From assembly GCF_007744515.1 (NCBI RefSeq), contig NZ_CP036268.1, forward strand, positions 2,085,712-2,149,711: 64,000 nucleotides of DNA, written 5' to 3'. This stretch comes from Stratiformator vulcanicus. Lineage in GTDB: Bacteria; Planctomycetota; Planctomycetia; Planctomycetales; Planctomycetaceae. The notes below the pieces were generated by a model. That model saw only the letters and a list, made by a program, of their open reading frames with translations. It was not told where the DNA came from and did no database searches. A program made the translations under genes and the position numbers. Shown here piece by piece: positions 9,633 through 18,762 of the stretch (its first letter is position 1; the number at the start of each line of letters is the position of its first letter).

Positions 9633-11216
9633 ATGTCTTCGCCGCTTGAGATCACGATCGAAGCACTGAAGCGTTCGAACGCTCCTCGCGTTGAAGATGC
9701 GCTGGTTCCGACGCTCGATTCGTCGCGAGCCTCCGTTCGCGATCATGTGACCGACATCTTGATCGAGCGTAATAGCGTTCGTGGGGCGATCGAGCTGATT
9801 CGCCGACTCGAGAACTTGAGCGAGTATCAACGGTCGCAACTCAAAGGCTCGCCTGAACTGGTTAACCGCGCTTTGACGCAATGCATCCGGTACGGGGACG
9901 ACAATCTATGCCGCAACGGCTTATCGATTGCACGCGAGACCGATAAGCCGCAGTTCATTCCGGAGATTGTCGGCAAACTTAGTTCCGTCGATGACGGACC
10001 GGTGCGGGACGATGCAATCGAAGCCCTGACTTCTCTGGTCAATGGAATTCATGACCGGTTGAATGATCCGGCCGACACGATGCCGGACGCCTCGGTCGGA
10101 CAGTCACGGCTCGATACCGTCAACGTACTCGGTCAGGCTTGTCACGCGGAACGCATTCGCAATCCTGAGCCGGTCATTGAATTGCTGCTCGCGCTGGGCA
10201 AGCCGAGCGACGAAACCATTGCGCAATTGTTCGGTCGCACGGCGGCGCAGAACCGCGAAATCGCCGGCCAGCTGGTGCAATCGAGTACGCACCCCGGAGT
10301 GATGCAGCTCGTCCTCGATTATTTGACGCAAAAATATCCGCCCGCCAAAGTCATTGAAGCGCTGAAGACGCGGACCGATCCGGAGTTCGTTGCCCATTCC
10401 CTCGCGTGGCTGCCCGATCAATTGAGCCAGCGTGAAGAGTCGAATTTAGCGCAGCTCGAACAGGTCGACTGGTTGATCGAAGACCGATCGTTGCTCGCAT
10501 CGCTGCCGGATGAATTGCAGGGCAAAATTATCCGCTACGCCGAGTCGACCGGCTTGCCGGACCGCGAACGTGGGCTGCTGACGAATTGGCTCGTCCGCAA
10601 TGGAAGCGCCTCTGCGCGGCGGAGTACGTCGAATCAGCTCAGCCGGATGACCCCCGATGAGGCGCGCGAAATATTGGTCGGCAGCCTCGAGTCGCCCGAT
10701 CGAGACGTTGCGGCTTGGGCGGTCAGTGAATTACGAACCCGACGGGTGTCGGACGCCTTCAAGCTTCTCATCGATCGACTCGACGACCCGTCCGAAGCGG
10801 TCCGGGATGCGGCCCGCGAGGAACTCGGCGGCTTCACCCTCGATTACTTCCTGACCGTCTTCGAGAAGATGAATGAGGACGCGTGCAAACGGGCCGGTGA
10901 ATTACTTCGCAAGATCGATCCGGACCTTGTCGAGAATTTAAATCGTATTATCTGCGGCCCGATCCGGCGTGATCGCATCCGCTCGGCCTTCGCAGCCGCA
11001 AAGCTCGGCTTGCTGGAAGAGGTCCGCGACTCAATTGCGACGCTCCTGGACGATGAAGAAAGTGTCGTCCGTCGTACCGCGGTCGAGTTGCTCGGAATGC
11101 TCGGCGACGCGCTAGCCATCGAAGACATTACGGACATGCTCGACGACCCGAGCGACCGCGTTCGCGGAACGGCGGAGCAAGTGCTGAAAATGCTCGGCGC
11201 GCAGCAGCCCGCCTGA
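9633..11216 (+). CDS. HEAT-repeat protein
   Basis: A 527-residue, fully helical protein made of repeated helix pairs. The repeats are clearest in the last 200 residues, where units of about 30 residues carry the pattern DRDVAAWAVSELRTR, SEAVRDAAREELG and ESVVRRTAVELLG, ending with DPSDRVRGTAEQVLKMLG. HEAT repeats form a curved scaffold for protein binding; no catalytic domain is visible, and there is no signal peptide, so it is likely cytoplasmic. The frame extends upstream to a TTG at 9588, but ATG 9633 (MSSPLEITIEALKRS) gives a more protein-like N-terminus. It is eight bases from the next gene, and the two are probably co-transcribed. Confidence 0.8.
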   Translation: MSSPLEITIEALKRSNAPRVEDALVPTLDSSRASVRDHVTDILIERNSVRGAIELIRRLENLSEYQRSQLKGSPELVNRALTQCIRYGDDNLCRNGLSIARETDKPQFIPEIVGKLSSVDDGPVRDDAIEALTSLVNGIHDRLNDPADTMPDASVGQSRLDTVNVLGQACHAERIRNPEPVIELLLALGKPSDETIAQLFGRTAAQNREIAGQLVQSSTHPGVMQLVLDYLTQKYPPAKVIEALKTRTDPEFVAHSLAWLPDQLSQREESNLAQLEQVDWLIEDRSLLASLPDELQGKIIRYAESTGLPDRERGLLTNWLVRNGSASARRSTSNQLSRMTPDEAREILVGSLESPDRDVAAWAVSELRTRRVSDAFKLLIDRLDDPSEAVRDAAREELGGFTLDYFLTVFEKMNEDACKRAGELLRKIDPDLVENLNRIICGPIRRDRIRSAFAAAKLGLLEEVRDSIATLLDDEESVVRRTAVELLGMLGDALAIEDITDMLDDPSDRVRGTAEQVLKMLGAQQPA

Positions 11217-11223
11217 AATTGGA

Positions 11224-11763
11224 ATGAATCAAATGCTATTCGCCGACATCCTCTTCGACTTCTCGGCCGAGATCGGGCTGCTCGCCGATGTGAATCGTCT
11301 CGCGGAAGCCGGGCGCTATATGGAACGCCCGATGTCTCCCGGCGTGCAACGGATGCTGATCTTTTCGATTCTCGGCATCGCGGCGTTCTGGGGGGGCTTG
11401 TTTCTGTGGGACAAATTCCGCAAGCGGATTCGACCGACTGGTTCTCCGATCGCGGAACTCGCCGGCGAACTTGCAACCGCGCACAAACTGAGCCACGAGG
11501 ATCAGCTATTAATCGCACGAGTAGCGGAGCGACTTAAGATTGACGATGCCGCCGTCGTATTTATCGACCCGGACGTCTTATCGGAGTACGCCGAGCAACG
11601 CCCGGCCGATGCAACGGCGGCGAAGAACTTAATGAATCGCCTGTTCGGCGAAGCCATTCTTGGCGACGAAGTTTTAAACTCGAATCGATCGGCCGAGGAA
11701 CAGAGTTTTGGCGATCGGGATCAAGACGGAACATTAGAGACCGAACCGACGTTGGCGACTTAA
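11224..11763 (+). CDS. small single-pass membrane protein, unknown
   Basis: A 179-residue protein with one clear hydrophobic helix (about residues 42-62, MLIFSILGIAAFWGGLFLW), a basic stop-transfer patch (DKFRKRIR), and a soluble acidic C-terminal part with helices. It contains AEYAEQRPADATAA-like Ala/Glu-rich stretches but no motif I recognise. It starts eight bases after the HEAT-repeat gene, so the two are likely one operon, and this protein may anchor the HEAT scaffold to the membrane (inference only). A second ATG lies at 11233. Confidence 0.7.
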   Translation: MNQMLFADILFDFSAEIGLLADVNRLAEAGRYMERPMSPGVQRMLIFSILGIAAFWGGLFLWDKFRKRIRPTGSPIAELAGELATAHKLSHEDQLLIARVAERLKIDDAAVVFIDPDVLSEYAEQRPADATAAKNLMNRLFGEAILGDEVLNSNRSAEEQSFGDRDQDGTLETEPTLAT

Positions 11764-11811
11764 GCGAAGTTAACGGGCTGTTCGAGATCGCCGGGCAAGA
11801 AAATAATCTCG

Positions 11812-12210
11812 TCAGGACCCCTCAAATAAGTGCGGAAATAGCCGGCTCATCTGATGAACCTTGCCGTTGCGGTCGATGCAGGCGAGTGTCGTTTTCGCCG
11901 CATTCAACAATTGATCGCCCCGCTTGATTTCGTAACTATGAATCAGTTTGGCGGGAGAAACGTCGGCGATCCGGGTCGTCAGCGTGAGCAGGTCATCGTA
12001 ATGAGCCGGTTTCTTATAATTAATCTCCGCTTTAACCAGTACCAATAGAAGGCCGGACTCTTCGATCGCGCGGTAGGTTCCGCCGGAGGCCCGCAGCATT
12101 TCCGTCCGGCCCTGCTCGAAATAGGTCAGGTAGTGCGACTGATGCACGAAACCCATCGCGTCGGTTTCGGCATAGCGAACACGAATCTCGATTGTATGTT
12201 CGTGCAACAT
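11812..12210 (-). CDS. acyl-CoA thioesterase, YbgC/hotdog-fold family
   Basis: A 132-residue hotdog-fold thioesterase that would hydrolyse acyl-CoA or acyl-ACP thioesters in the cytoplasm. The N-terminal segment [25 protein letters not shown] contains the family's active-site pattern, with the Asp of ETDAMG as catalytic residue. The length equals that of typical YbgC proteins. A longer frame reaches GTG 12384, but the extra 58 residues read through the end of purF in another phase and look random, so ATG 12210 is used. It lies 35 bases downstream of purF on the same strand. Confidence 0.85.
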   Translation of the reverse strand: MLHEHTIEIRVRYAETDAMGFVHQSHYLTYFEQGRTEMLRASGGTYRAIEESGLLLVLVKAEINYKKPAHYDDLLTLTTRIADVSPAKLIHSYEIKRGDQLLNAAKTTLACIDRNGKVHQMSRLFPHLFEGS

Positions 12211-12245
12211 TGTTAAGAGACTGTGCCTTGAGCCGTGGGGGGCAG

Positions 12246-13835
12246 TCAGGATCGCGCCGCCAGCTCCGGGCGGTCGAAGACCCGGCTGGTATCGACTCCG
12301 TTGCCGTCGGAAGAAACGCCGGTCAGTTGATAGAGCCGCTGACCGTGAGCCGTCGGGTACTCGGAGTCGACGCACGCCTGGCACAGTGCCCCCGCCTGCA
12401 TCGACAGCGAGCGGCTGATCGCTTCGACCGGCAGATAGCGGAGGCTGTCCGCCTCGAGCACAACGGCCATTTCCTGTTCCATTTCGTCGGTCAAACGCAT
12501 TTGCCCGTTCATGAACTTCGGGGCGAATAGCTCGTCGACCGTCGACATGTCGATTCCGTAGTAGCAGGGCGCGACGATCGGCGGGCAGGCCACGCGAACA
12601 TGCACCTCTTTGGCCCCGCCCCGTTCGCGAAGTTGTTTGACCAACGTCTGCATTGTCGTCGATCGCACAATCGTGTCTTCCACCAGAATGACACGTTTGC
12701 CTTCGAGGACTTCGGGAACCGGAGTGTATTTCATCTTCGCTTTGTCAGCGCGGTTTCCGCCTTCAATGAAGGTCCGGCCGACGTATCGGTTGCGGAACAA
12801 GCCTTCGAGGCACGGCACGTTGAGCTGATAGGCCATTGCGTCGGCCGCGGCTTTCGCCGTATCGGGCACAGGAACAACGATTGTGTCTTCATCCGGCACC
12901 AAACGTTCCTGGGCGGCCAGTTCTTCGCCGAGCCGGCTGCGAACTAGGTAGACCGAACGATCGTCCAGAACGCTGGCGACGTTCGCGAAGTAGATCCACT
13001 CGAAGAAGCAGTGCGCGGTCCGAGAGGCCTCGGCGAACCGTTCAATCGACAGTCGACCGTTCTCGATGATGATCGCGTGGCCCGGCGCGAGGCTGCGGAT
13101 GTTCTTCTCCGAGAAACCGAGGTTCGCCAGCGCGACGCTCTCACTCGCGGCGGCAAACAGCGGGCCTTCGATCGCATAGCACAGCGGGCGGATGCCCAGC
13201 GGGTCGCGGGCGGCGAACATTTCCCCGGCCGCGCTCAGATAGACGATGTTATAAGCGCCGTCGAGCTTCGCCCGCAGGCGACGCAGCAGTTCGGAGATCG
13301 GCGGACGATTGTCGCCCGATCGCTCCCGCGAAATCAGGTGCATCAAGATTTCGGTGTCGGTATCGCGGGAGAGATGGAAATCAGGCTGGGCGAGAATTTC
13401 GTCGCGCAATTCGCGGTAGTTGGCCAACTGTCCGTTGAAGCCGAACGAAAACCACTTTGCCCGCTCGATATGATGTCGCTCGAACGGTTGCGCGTAATTG
13501 CGATCGTCTTTGCCGCAAGTCGCGTAGCGGACATGGCCGATCGCGGCCGGTCCGCGATTCTGCTCCATGATCCGCTGGTAGAGCTGCTGCTGATTGAGGT
13601 GGAACACCTCGGTGACACCGCCGACCTCTTTGAAGGTCTTCAGCAACTGGGACCGACTCTCGTTGTAGGTCGTCATCCCGGCGGCGAGCTGGCCGCGGTT
13701 TTGCATGTCGAGCAACAGCCGCGGAATCAGACGCGAGATCTGATCGGGCCCCTGCGGCGGGGCGAGCGGGCTCGGCGTGTCACTGGGAAGGTGATAGACC
13801 GCGGCTATCCCGCACTCGTGAAACAAGTCCGCCAT
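12246..13835 (-). CDS. purF: amidophosphoribosyltransferase
   Basis: PurF makes phosphoribosylamine from PRPP and glutamine, the first step of purine synthesis. The 529-residue product has an N-terminal glutamine amidotransferase (Ntn-hydrolase) domain with the nucleophile Cys in FHECGIAAV, close to the start. It also has [23 protein letters not shown] and the PRPP-binding motif [14 protein letters not shown] in the phosphoribosyltransferase domain. ATG 13835 places the Cys at residue 8, so a short propeptide would have to be removed; an in-frame ATG 11 codons further up (13868) gives a longer one. The usual QHRGQESAG box reads QNRGQLAAG here, a notable but conservative change. The gene is divergent from proB. 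Confidence 0.9.
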   Translation of the reverse strand: MADLFHECGIAAVYHLPSDTPSPLAPPQGPDQISRLIPRLLLDMQNRGQLAAGMTTYNESRSQLLKTFKEVGGVTEVFHLNQQQLYQRIMEQNRGPAAIGHVRYATCGKDDRNYAQPFERHHIERAKWFSFGFNGQLANYRELRDEILAQPDFHLSRDTDTEILMHLISRERSGDNRPPISELLRRLRAKLDGAYNIVYLSAAGEMFAARDPLGIRPLCYAIEGPLFAAASESVALANLGFSEKNIRSLAPGHAIIIENGRLSIERFAEASRTAHCFFEWIYFANVASVLDDRSVYLVRSRLGEELAAQERLVPDEDTIVVPVPDTAKAAADAMAYQLNVPCLEGLFRNRYVGRTFIEGGNRADKAKMKYTPVPEVLEGKRVILVEDTIVRSTTMQTLVKQLRERGGAKEVHVRVACPPIVAPCYYGIDMSTVDELFAPKFMNGQMRLTDEMEQEMAVVLEADSLRYLPVEAISRSLSMQAGALCQACVDSEYPTAHGQRLYQLTGVSSDGNGVDTSRVFDRPELAARS

Positions 13836-14016
13836 TGGCGTAGCGCCCCTGGATGATCGGCTCAGCATCCTGCTATGAACAGCTCCCTTGCAGCGCTATC
13901 ATACCGGCTTGTTGTTTCGGATACAGGGAACCTTTTGGCAACCCGGTCGGTCGGGTCGATTCACCGCAAAATCCGCGTTCGAAGCTCCCCAACCTACCTC
14001 GACACTTTATTCGACG

Positions 14017-15150
14017 ATGCACGATCTGCTGCGAAAAGAGGTCTACGAGACCGCCGAAACGATTGTCGTCAAGATCGGCACCAACGCTCTTTCTCGGGCT
14101 GACGATACGCTTGATGAGACGCGGATCGATCGACTGGGAGCTCAGATCGCCGAAATTCGCAAATCGGGTCGGCGAGTCGTGATTGTCTCCAGCGGGGCTG
14201 TCGGGGCCGGGCTGGGACTGCTCGGACTCACTGAACGTCCAAAGGATTTGCCGCACCTGCAAGCGGCCGCGGCGACGGGACAGGCGAAACTGATTCAGTT
14301 GTACGATCAGGCGCTGCGTCCCCACGGAATCCATGCCGCACAACTGTTGCTGACGGCGAACGATTTCAAACGCCGTCGCCGCTATCTCAACGTGCGAAAC
14401 ACGATTTACACGTTGTTCGAATACGGCGTCGTCCCGATTATCAACGAGAACGACACCGTCAGCGTTGAAGAAATCAAATTCGGCGACAACGACCATCTGG
14501 CCGCGATGGTCACGAGCCTGCTTCCGAATCCTCTGCTCGTCATTCTTTCGGTGGTCGACGGCCTCTTCGATGGCGACCCGAAATCGCCCGACGCCAAGCC
14601 CATCCGGCTCGTCGAGCAAATTGACGACGACCTGCTCGGGCTCGCGCGGGCAGAGCGCAGCAGCCGCGGCACCGGCGGGATGCAATCGAAACTCGCATCG
14701 ATCCGCTCGGTGACGGCGGTCGGCGAGAACGTCATCCTCGCCAATGGCGAAGATCCCGAAATCCTTGATCGCATCCGGCGCGGTGACATCGTCGGGTCGT
14801 TATTTCTTGCGCAGAAGTCGATCCTGCCGGCGTGGAAACGGTGGATCGGTTACACCGTCAAACCGAACGGTTGGATTGTCGTAGACGATGGAGCGGTCGG
14901 CGCCGTGACGCAAAAGGGAAAGTCGCTTCTGCCGATCGGAGTCGTCTCGGTCGGCGGCTCTTTCGATTCGGGCGAATTGATCAGCATTCGCGACCGGACC
15001 GGACGGGAGTTCGCCCGCGGACTCTCAAATTACCAGGCGACGGAGGTCAAGCAGATCGCCGGTTGCCGGAGCGACGCACTGGCGGAGCGGCTCGGCTCGG
15101 CCTCCTACGCAGAGGTAGTTCACCGAAACAATCTCGCCGTGATTGCTTAA
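14017..15150 (+). CDS. proB: glutamate 5-kinase
   Basis: ProB phosphorylates glutamate to glutamyl 5-phosphate, the first step of proline synthesis. The 377-residue product shows the kinase motifs [22 protein letters not shown] and [21 protein letters not shown]. It ends in a C-terminal PUA domain ([30 protein letters not shown]). The length matches the two-domain form. An upstream ATG at 13888 would add 43 residues that overlap the promoter region shared with purF, so ATG 14017 is preferred. No proA is adjacent. Confidence 0.92.
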   Translation: MHDLLRKEVYETAETIVVKIGTNALSRADDTLDETRIDRLGAQIAEIRKSGRRVVIVSSGAVGAGLGLLGLTERPKDLPHLQAAAATGQAKLIQLYDQALRPHGIHAAQLLLTANDFKRRRRYLNVRNTIYTLFEYGVVPIINENDTVSVEEIKFGDNDHLAAMVTSLLPNPLLVILSVVDGLFDGDPKSPDAKPIRLVEQIDDDLLGLARAERSSRGTGGMQSKLASIRSVTAVGENVILANGEDPEILDRIRRGDIVGSLFLAQKSILPAWKRWIGYTVKPNGWIVVDDGAVGAVTQKGKSLLPIGVVSVGGSFDSGELISIRDRTGREFARGLSNYQATEVKQIAGCRSDALAERLGSASYAEVVHRNNLAVIA

Positions 15151-15162
15151 GCCTCGTCTCGC

Positions 15163-15240
15163 ACAAGCCGCGCACGAAGTAAGCGGATAAAAGGGCGAGC
15201 CCAGAAACGGCAATATCCGCTTACTTCGTGCGCGGCTTGT
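15163..15240. repeat. 27-bp perfect inverted repeat (long hairpin) after proB
   Basis: The arms at 15163-15189 and 15214-15240 are perfect reverse complements of each other, separated by a 24-base loop. The left arm begins ACAAGCCGCGCACGAAG. The tail of the right arm is partly repeated directly downstream (GTGCGCGGCTTGTTGAGG, about 15246-15263). There is no T run, so it is not a classic terminator, although a stem this long could still block transcription or stabilise the proB message. It resembles the interspersed hairpin repeats seen between planctomycete genes. Confidence 0.75.
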
Positions 15241-15428
15241 TGAGGGTGCGCGGCTTGTTGAGGACTGCGCGATTTATTTCACGCTCGATCCGTTCCGGTT
15301 GTGACGGACGCGACGGTTGAGCGCGAGTTTGCCGAGCTGATTCGTCCTGTGATTTCGGACTCGGCCACACCGACCGGCCCGGCAGGTGCTATCGTTCGAC
15401 GAACGAACTCCAACCGGACGACATCGGC

Positions 15429-15602
15429 ATGTGGTCAGCAGTCCTCGATATTTGGTACACGGCAGTTGATTGGTTCTGGTTCTACGTGCGGTTCGTGATC
15501 CAGCTCTGGGAGCAGATGACCCCGCTCCATTATGCGATCTTGCTGACGACCATCGCGATCATGGGCTTCGTGCTGATGGGCAGAAGCATGAAGCGTCTTT
15601 AA
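15429..15602 (+). CDS. 57-residue membrane protein, small
   Basis: ATG 15429 to TAA 15600-15602 encodes 57 residues. The protein is very rich in aromatic residues at the start (DIWYTAVDWFWFYVRFVI), has a short loop WEQMTPLHY, then a clean hydrophobic helix (AILLTTIAIMGFVLMG, about residues 36-51) and a basic end (RSMKRL). This amphipathic-then-transmembrane pattern is far from random, and I recall similar short planctomycete proteins, though I cannot verify this here. The function is unknown. It is short enough that automatic gene finders could miss it. Confidence 0.65.
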   Translation: MWSAVLDIWYTAVDWFWFYVRFVIQLWEQMTPLHYAILLTTIAIMGFVLMGRSMKRL

Positions 15603-15694
15603 TTTGCGGAGCGTTTTGCGTTTTCGCGGAACTTCGGTTCGCTGCGCACCGTCTACAGGTCTGACGACCTTGACTTGGATGGTGGAGCCAGCGG

Positions 15695-16255
15695 ATGAGT
15701 GCCCGTGACTCGGATCAATTTCTGGACACGTTGAAGATTGCCTCGCCCTGCCGGATGAATTGGCGGAACATGGAGGGTGACGACCGCGTTCGCTTCTGCG
15801 ACTGGTGCGAGAAGAAGGTTTATAACCTCGAGGGAATGTCGGGGAGCGAAGCCGAATCGCTGGTGGCCGAACACGAGGGCCGGATGTGTGTGCGGATGCG
15901 GGTTCGGCATGACCGCTCGGTCGTCGCCGGAAACTGTCCCCGCGGCGTACGGCGCTTCAGGACGAGGGTGGCATCGGTCGCGGCGTCGGTTCTGTTTCTG
16001 TTTGCAACCCCACTGCTTTGCCTGTTCGCCCCACGCGCGGTTTCGGGGGCGGTCAAGTCGGTGAATCGTAATGCCGGGAACCGGCTCGGCGACGGGCTCG
16101 ATGACCTCCGGCAACTCGTCGGTCTTCCGCCTGCGCATGCGTATTTTATCACGGGAGCAGTGTGTGTCGTCCCGCTGCCGATCGCACCGGCCCCGCCACC
16201 GACAACCGGGTCGGAACCGCCTCACGCACCGCCGATCGAGGCACCGCGACCATAG
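15695..16255 (+). CDS. zinc-finger-like cysteine motif membrane protein, unknown function
   Basis: A 186-residue protein. Residues about 17-55 match a widespread bacterial N-terminal module: SPCRMNWRNMEGDDRVRFC, then CDWCEKKVYNLEGMSGSEAE, with Cys residues spaced as in a metal-binding knuckle. Further on are more Cys (RMCVRMRV, GNCPRG). A hydrophobic helix spans about 91-110 (VASVAASVLFLFATPLLCLFA), and the C-terminus is Pro-rich. The module is often found in membrane proteins of Acidobacteria, myxobacteria and Bacteroidetes; its function is not known. Likely inner membrane with the Cys module in the cytoplasm. Confidence 0.7.
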   Translation: MSARDSDQFLDTLKIASPCRMNWRNMEGDDRVRFCDWCEKKVYNLEGMSGSEAESLVAEHEGRMCVRMRVRHDRSVVAGNCPRGVRRFRTRVASVAASVLFLFATPLLCLFAPRAVSGAVKSVNRNAGNRLGDGLDDLRQLVGLPPAHAYFITGAVCVVPLPIAPAPPPTTGSEPPHAPPIEAPRP

Positions 16256-16440
16256 ACAGATCCAACGATGCCGCGAGCGTCTCGGCCGAGAGGTTGCGGC
16301 TGTTTTCGTCGTTGTATCGATTCTACTCTCAACTCTGTTTGGGCTGTCGCCGTAAGCACCGTTGCAAGAACTTGGCGAGCGGCCAGATGCGGGGGCGAGA
16401 CGCACCCCGGCACCCGAACATCGGTGCCACGAACTATGAA

Positions 16441-16610
16441 GGGTGGCTGGGGACGGGCGCGAGATCGAAAGTTGTCCTCCTCGAACTCTGCAGGCGTACC
16501 CGATAGCCGATTGCCCGCCCCCAGTGCTGGGGCGATCGAATAGATAACAGCAGGTCGGCGTCGCCCCGCGCTCGCTGGGGGCGGCTCTTCGAGACCGTCC
16601 CCAGCCACCC
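16441..16610. mobile_element. 170-bp element with 16-bp perfect terminal inverted repeats (MITE-like)
   Basis: The left end GGGTGGCTGGGGACGG (16441-16456) and the right end CCGTCCCCAGCCACCC (16595-16610) are perfect reverse complements. The inside has further symmetrical GC-rich pieces (CCCCAGTGCTGGGG near 16520) and no coding capacity. The size, matched ends and absence of a gene are those of a non-autonomous miniature element, but I cannot show a target-site duplication, and the right end is followed by ATTTTTT, so a structured RNA or terminator is another reading. Confidence 0.5.
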
Positions 16611-16816
16611 ATTTTTTGTCCGGCGCAACCATCTTTCCATGGTTGGAGGAACACACGGTGCGCACCGCCTCTGTTCGCCCCGCCGGTGGGAGCAGTCATC
16701 TGACTGCGTTATCCCCATGCGGCGGATGTTGCCGCGGCAAAACTGCCGGGCGCGCGTCCGTTTTTTTTTAAGAGCTGTCAGCTATCGGCTGTCAGCTACC
16801 AGCAAGACTTGGGTAG

Positions 16817-16836
16817 CCCGGCCTTTCATGGCCGGG
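16817..16836. repeat. GC-rich hairpin of the CCCGGCC..GGCCGGG type
   Basis: CCCGGCC and GGCCGGG face each other across a six-base loop, and GTAGCCCGG..CCGGGTGCC surrounds it. A related piece, CCCGGCCGTGAACGGCCGGG, occurs at about 17339-17358 in the same island. Such short palindromic units are typical of interspersed REP-like elements. Confidence 0.55.
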
Positions 16837-16915
16837 TGCCGACAGGCACAAGATGCCGTTCGAGAACATTAAGAGAGAGTTGGAGGCCGACTGCGAGAGT
16901 GAAATTAATGAATTT

Positions 16916-17072
16916 CGAGTGGCACGGACAACGTCCGTGCGGCGCAGCCGCCAGAGTATTCAGCTACCGGCCATAATTAACATTGGACGCCGGACTGGTA
17001 GGGACATCTCTGCCCAGATGCTCTTGTCGCTGCGCGACCCGGACGGTGTCCGGGCCACACTTGAATTGGGTA
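16916..17072. repeat. REP-like direct repeat, copy A
   Basis: About 157 bases beginning CGAGTGGCACGGACAACG and ending GACGGTGTCCGGGCCACA plus CTTGAATTGG. It opens with the small hairpin GCACGGAC-AAC-GTCCGTGC and closes with CCCGGAC-GGT-GTCCGGG. Copy B (17090-17239) has the same order and nearly the same bases. The outer ends (GTGGCACGGAC and GTCCGGGCCAC) are imperfect inverted copies of each other. Confidence 0.8.
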
Positions 17073-17089
17073 GGCGTTGATCCAATCCC

Positions 17090-17239
17090 CGAGTGGCACG
17101 GACACCGTCCGTGCGGCGCAGCCGCCAGAGCATGCAGCTGCCGACCACAATTAACATTGGACGCCGGACTGGTAGGGACATCTCTACCTGAGTGCTCTAC
17201 GCGACCCGGACGATGTCCGGGCCGCACTTGAATTGGATA
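17090..17239. repeat. REP-like direct repeat, copy B
   Basis: Second copy of the unit at 16916-17072. It has the same GAGTGGCACGGAC start, the same GGCGCAGCCGCCAGAG and TTAACATTGGACGCCGGACT blocks, and the same CTTGAATTGG end. It differs by scattered substitutions and a short deletion (the TTGTCGCTG segment of copy A is missing here). A partial third copy is at about 17323-17411. Confidence 0.8.
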
Positions 17240-17322
17240 TGTGCCAGCAGGCCAAGATGCCCTTTGTGGGCTGTGTCCGAGAATCGAAGGCCGATCACCG
17301 GAGCGAGATTTTCTCGAAAGAC

Positions 17323-17411
17323 GTCTTGTCGCTGCGCGACCCGGCCGTGAACGGCCGGGCTACCCGCTGCTCGTCGCGACCCGGACGTCGTCCGGGCCAC
17401 TCTTGAATTGG
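17323..17411. repeat. REP-like direct repeat, partial copy C
   Basis: This starts with TCTTGTCGCTGCGCGACCC, as in the second half of copy A, contains an inserted CCCGGCCGTGAACGGCCGGG hairpin, and ends with CCCGGACGTCGTCCGGGCCACT and CTTGAATTGG. The first half of the unit is missing. Confidence 0.65.
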
Positions 17412-17421
17412 TCGCTGTTAC

Positions 17422-18705
17422 TCACGCGTCCCGGCCGGCGAGGACTGGCATCACGTAGGGACCTTTCGGCACGACGGCGATGCGCGCGTCGGAGCCGTGT
17501 TTATCGAGAGCCGATTCGATTGCGGCCTCGACCGTCGGTGCTGACGAGACGAACAGACGGTCGAGTTCTTCCGGCGCCAGTCCGCCGGTGACGTAAACGA
17601 CCTCGACCTTACGGCGGACCTTGGCCAGTTCTTCAAGCTGCCACTGATCCATGACGAAGTAGTCGGTGTTCGTAATCTTGTGCATGAATTCGTCGAGCGA
17701 TTCGTTTTGGTCGAACAGGCTATCGAATTCAGGGCTGCCGACCCCTTCGGACAGATCGGCCGCGAGAATGATCGTTCCGCCGCGCTTCAAGATCGAAAGG
17801 ACGCCGGTCAGGCCTTTTACCGACTGATAAAAATTCTGGTCGAGTGGATAGCCAGCGCACGACGTCACGACAACATCGACCGGCGCATCAACCTCAGCCG
17901 CCACGATTTCGCGAACGTTCTCCACTCCGGCATGAAACGCTTTGATCATGTCGCCCGCGACGACGCTCGTGACCCGGCGTTTCTCGTCGAGCGTCACGTT
18001 CACAATAAAGTCGCAGCCGACGTGCAACCCGATCCAAGTGTTTTCCTCGTGAACCGGGTTGCCTTCGAGAAACCCGCAGTCGGCATTGGGATGTTCGAGA
18101 AACTTCGGCGAGTGCCAGACCTTGACCGTTTCGAGGGCTGCGATGCCGGGGCAGATGAGTTTGCGACCGCCGGAGTAGCCGGCCATCAGGTGCGGTTCGA
18201 TCAGGCCGGTCGTGATCTTGAGTTCGGCTTCGACATAGCGCGAGTCGATCCAGATCGGCACGCCGTTGGGCGACTCGCCGCAGTAGGTGTGCTCTTCAAT
18301 GCGTTTGCCGAAGTGGTTCTCGCAGCGGTAGTTCTCTGCGATCTCGCGGCCCACCAACTCAACGAGTTCCTCGCCTTCGTTGGGGCGATGCAAACCGGTC
18401 GCGATCAGAATGCAGATGCCCTCCCGCGGGATGCCGGATGTTTCGAGGGTGCTGAGGATCGGCCCCAGCAGCATCGCGTTCGGTACGGGACGCGTGATGT
18501 CGCAAATCACGATGCAGGCGGACCGCTTGTCCTTCGCGATTTCCGAAAGGGGCGGCGTACCGATCGGATCGGCAAGCAGTCGTTCAACTGCGGCGGTCGG
18601 GTCGTCGAGTGGCTCAACCGGCTGGAGCGTGAGCGGCCCGACGAGATTGGCGTCGGGGACTTCGATGTCGAGACCGGTCTTGCCGTAGTCGAGGCGGAGT
18701 TGCAT
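17422..18705 (-). CDS. larA: nickel-dependent lactate racemase family protein (LarA)
   Basis: LarA proteins interconvert the stereoisomers of lactate or other 2-hydroxy acids using a nickel-pincer nucleotide bound to a lysine. The 427-residue product shows the family motifs CDITRPVPN (about residues 68-76), [33 protein letters not shown] (with the Lys expected to carry the cofactor) and a His-rich HEENTWIG segment. The length is typical. The enzymes that make the cofactor (LarB, LarC, LarE) are not in this window. Many LarA homologues act on substrates other than lactate, so the substrate remains open. Confidence 0.82.
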   Translation of the reverse strand: MQLRLDYGKTGLDIEVPDANLVGPLTLQPVEPLDDPTAAVERLLADPIGTPPLSEIAKDKRSACIVICDITRPVPNAMLLGPILSTLETSGIPREGICILIATGLHRPNEGEELVELVGREIAENYRCENHFGKRIEEHTYCGESPNGVPIWIDSRYVEAELKITTGLIEPHLMAGYSGGRKLICPGIAALETVKVWHSPKFLEHPNADCGFLEGNPVHEENTWIGLHVGCDFIVNVTLDEKRRVTSVVAGDMIKAFHAGVENVREIVAAEVDAPVDVVVTSCAGYPLDQNFYQSVKGLTGVLSILKRGGTIILAADLSEGVGSPEFDSLFDQNESLDEFMHKITNTDYFVMDQWQLEELAKVRRKVEVVYVTGGLAPEELDRLFVSSAPTVEAAIESALDKHGSDARIAVVPKGPYVMPVLAGRDA

Positions 18706-18731
18706 GGGGGACTTTTCTCAGGTCTCAAGAC

Positions 18732-18755
18732 CCACGGGGCGGTGCCCGTGGATTT
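18732..18755. repeat. short hairpin between larA and yjbQ
   Basis: CCACGGG and CCCGTGG form a seven-base stem around a GCGGTG loop in the 57-base gap upstream of larA and downstream of yjbQ. No T run follows on the minus strand. It may be a small interspersed palindrome or an RNA processing site; coordinates are to within a few bases. Confidence 0.4.
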
Positions 18756-18762
18756 GGTTTTG

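Larger units (their letters stand above)
16256..17421. other. intergenic repeat island of about 1.2 kb
   Basis: No convincing gene is present. The stretch is made almost entirely of short repeated or self-complementary pieces: a 170-bp element with perfect 16-bp ends (16441-16610), a T run, a GCTGTCAGC double repeat (about 16774-16796), a GC hairpin (16817-16836), and two near-identical copies of about 150 bp plus a partial third. Open frames inside read through the repeats and are rejected. Confidence 0.75.

Noticed and set aside
12211-12384. N-terminal extension of the thioesterase
   Set aside because: It overlaps purF and reads as random sequence; the hotdog domain begins right after ATG 12210.
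13011-13856. Plus-strand frame of 281 codons
   Set aside because: Antisense to purF, whose motifs are clear.
15653-16699. Minus-strand frame of 348 codons
   Set aside because: It runs through the zinc-finger-like gene and into the repeat island; the composition is Arg/Pro-rich and no family is recognised.
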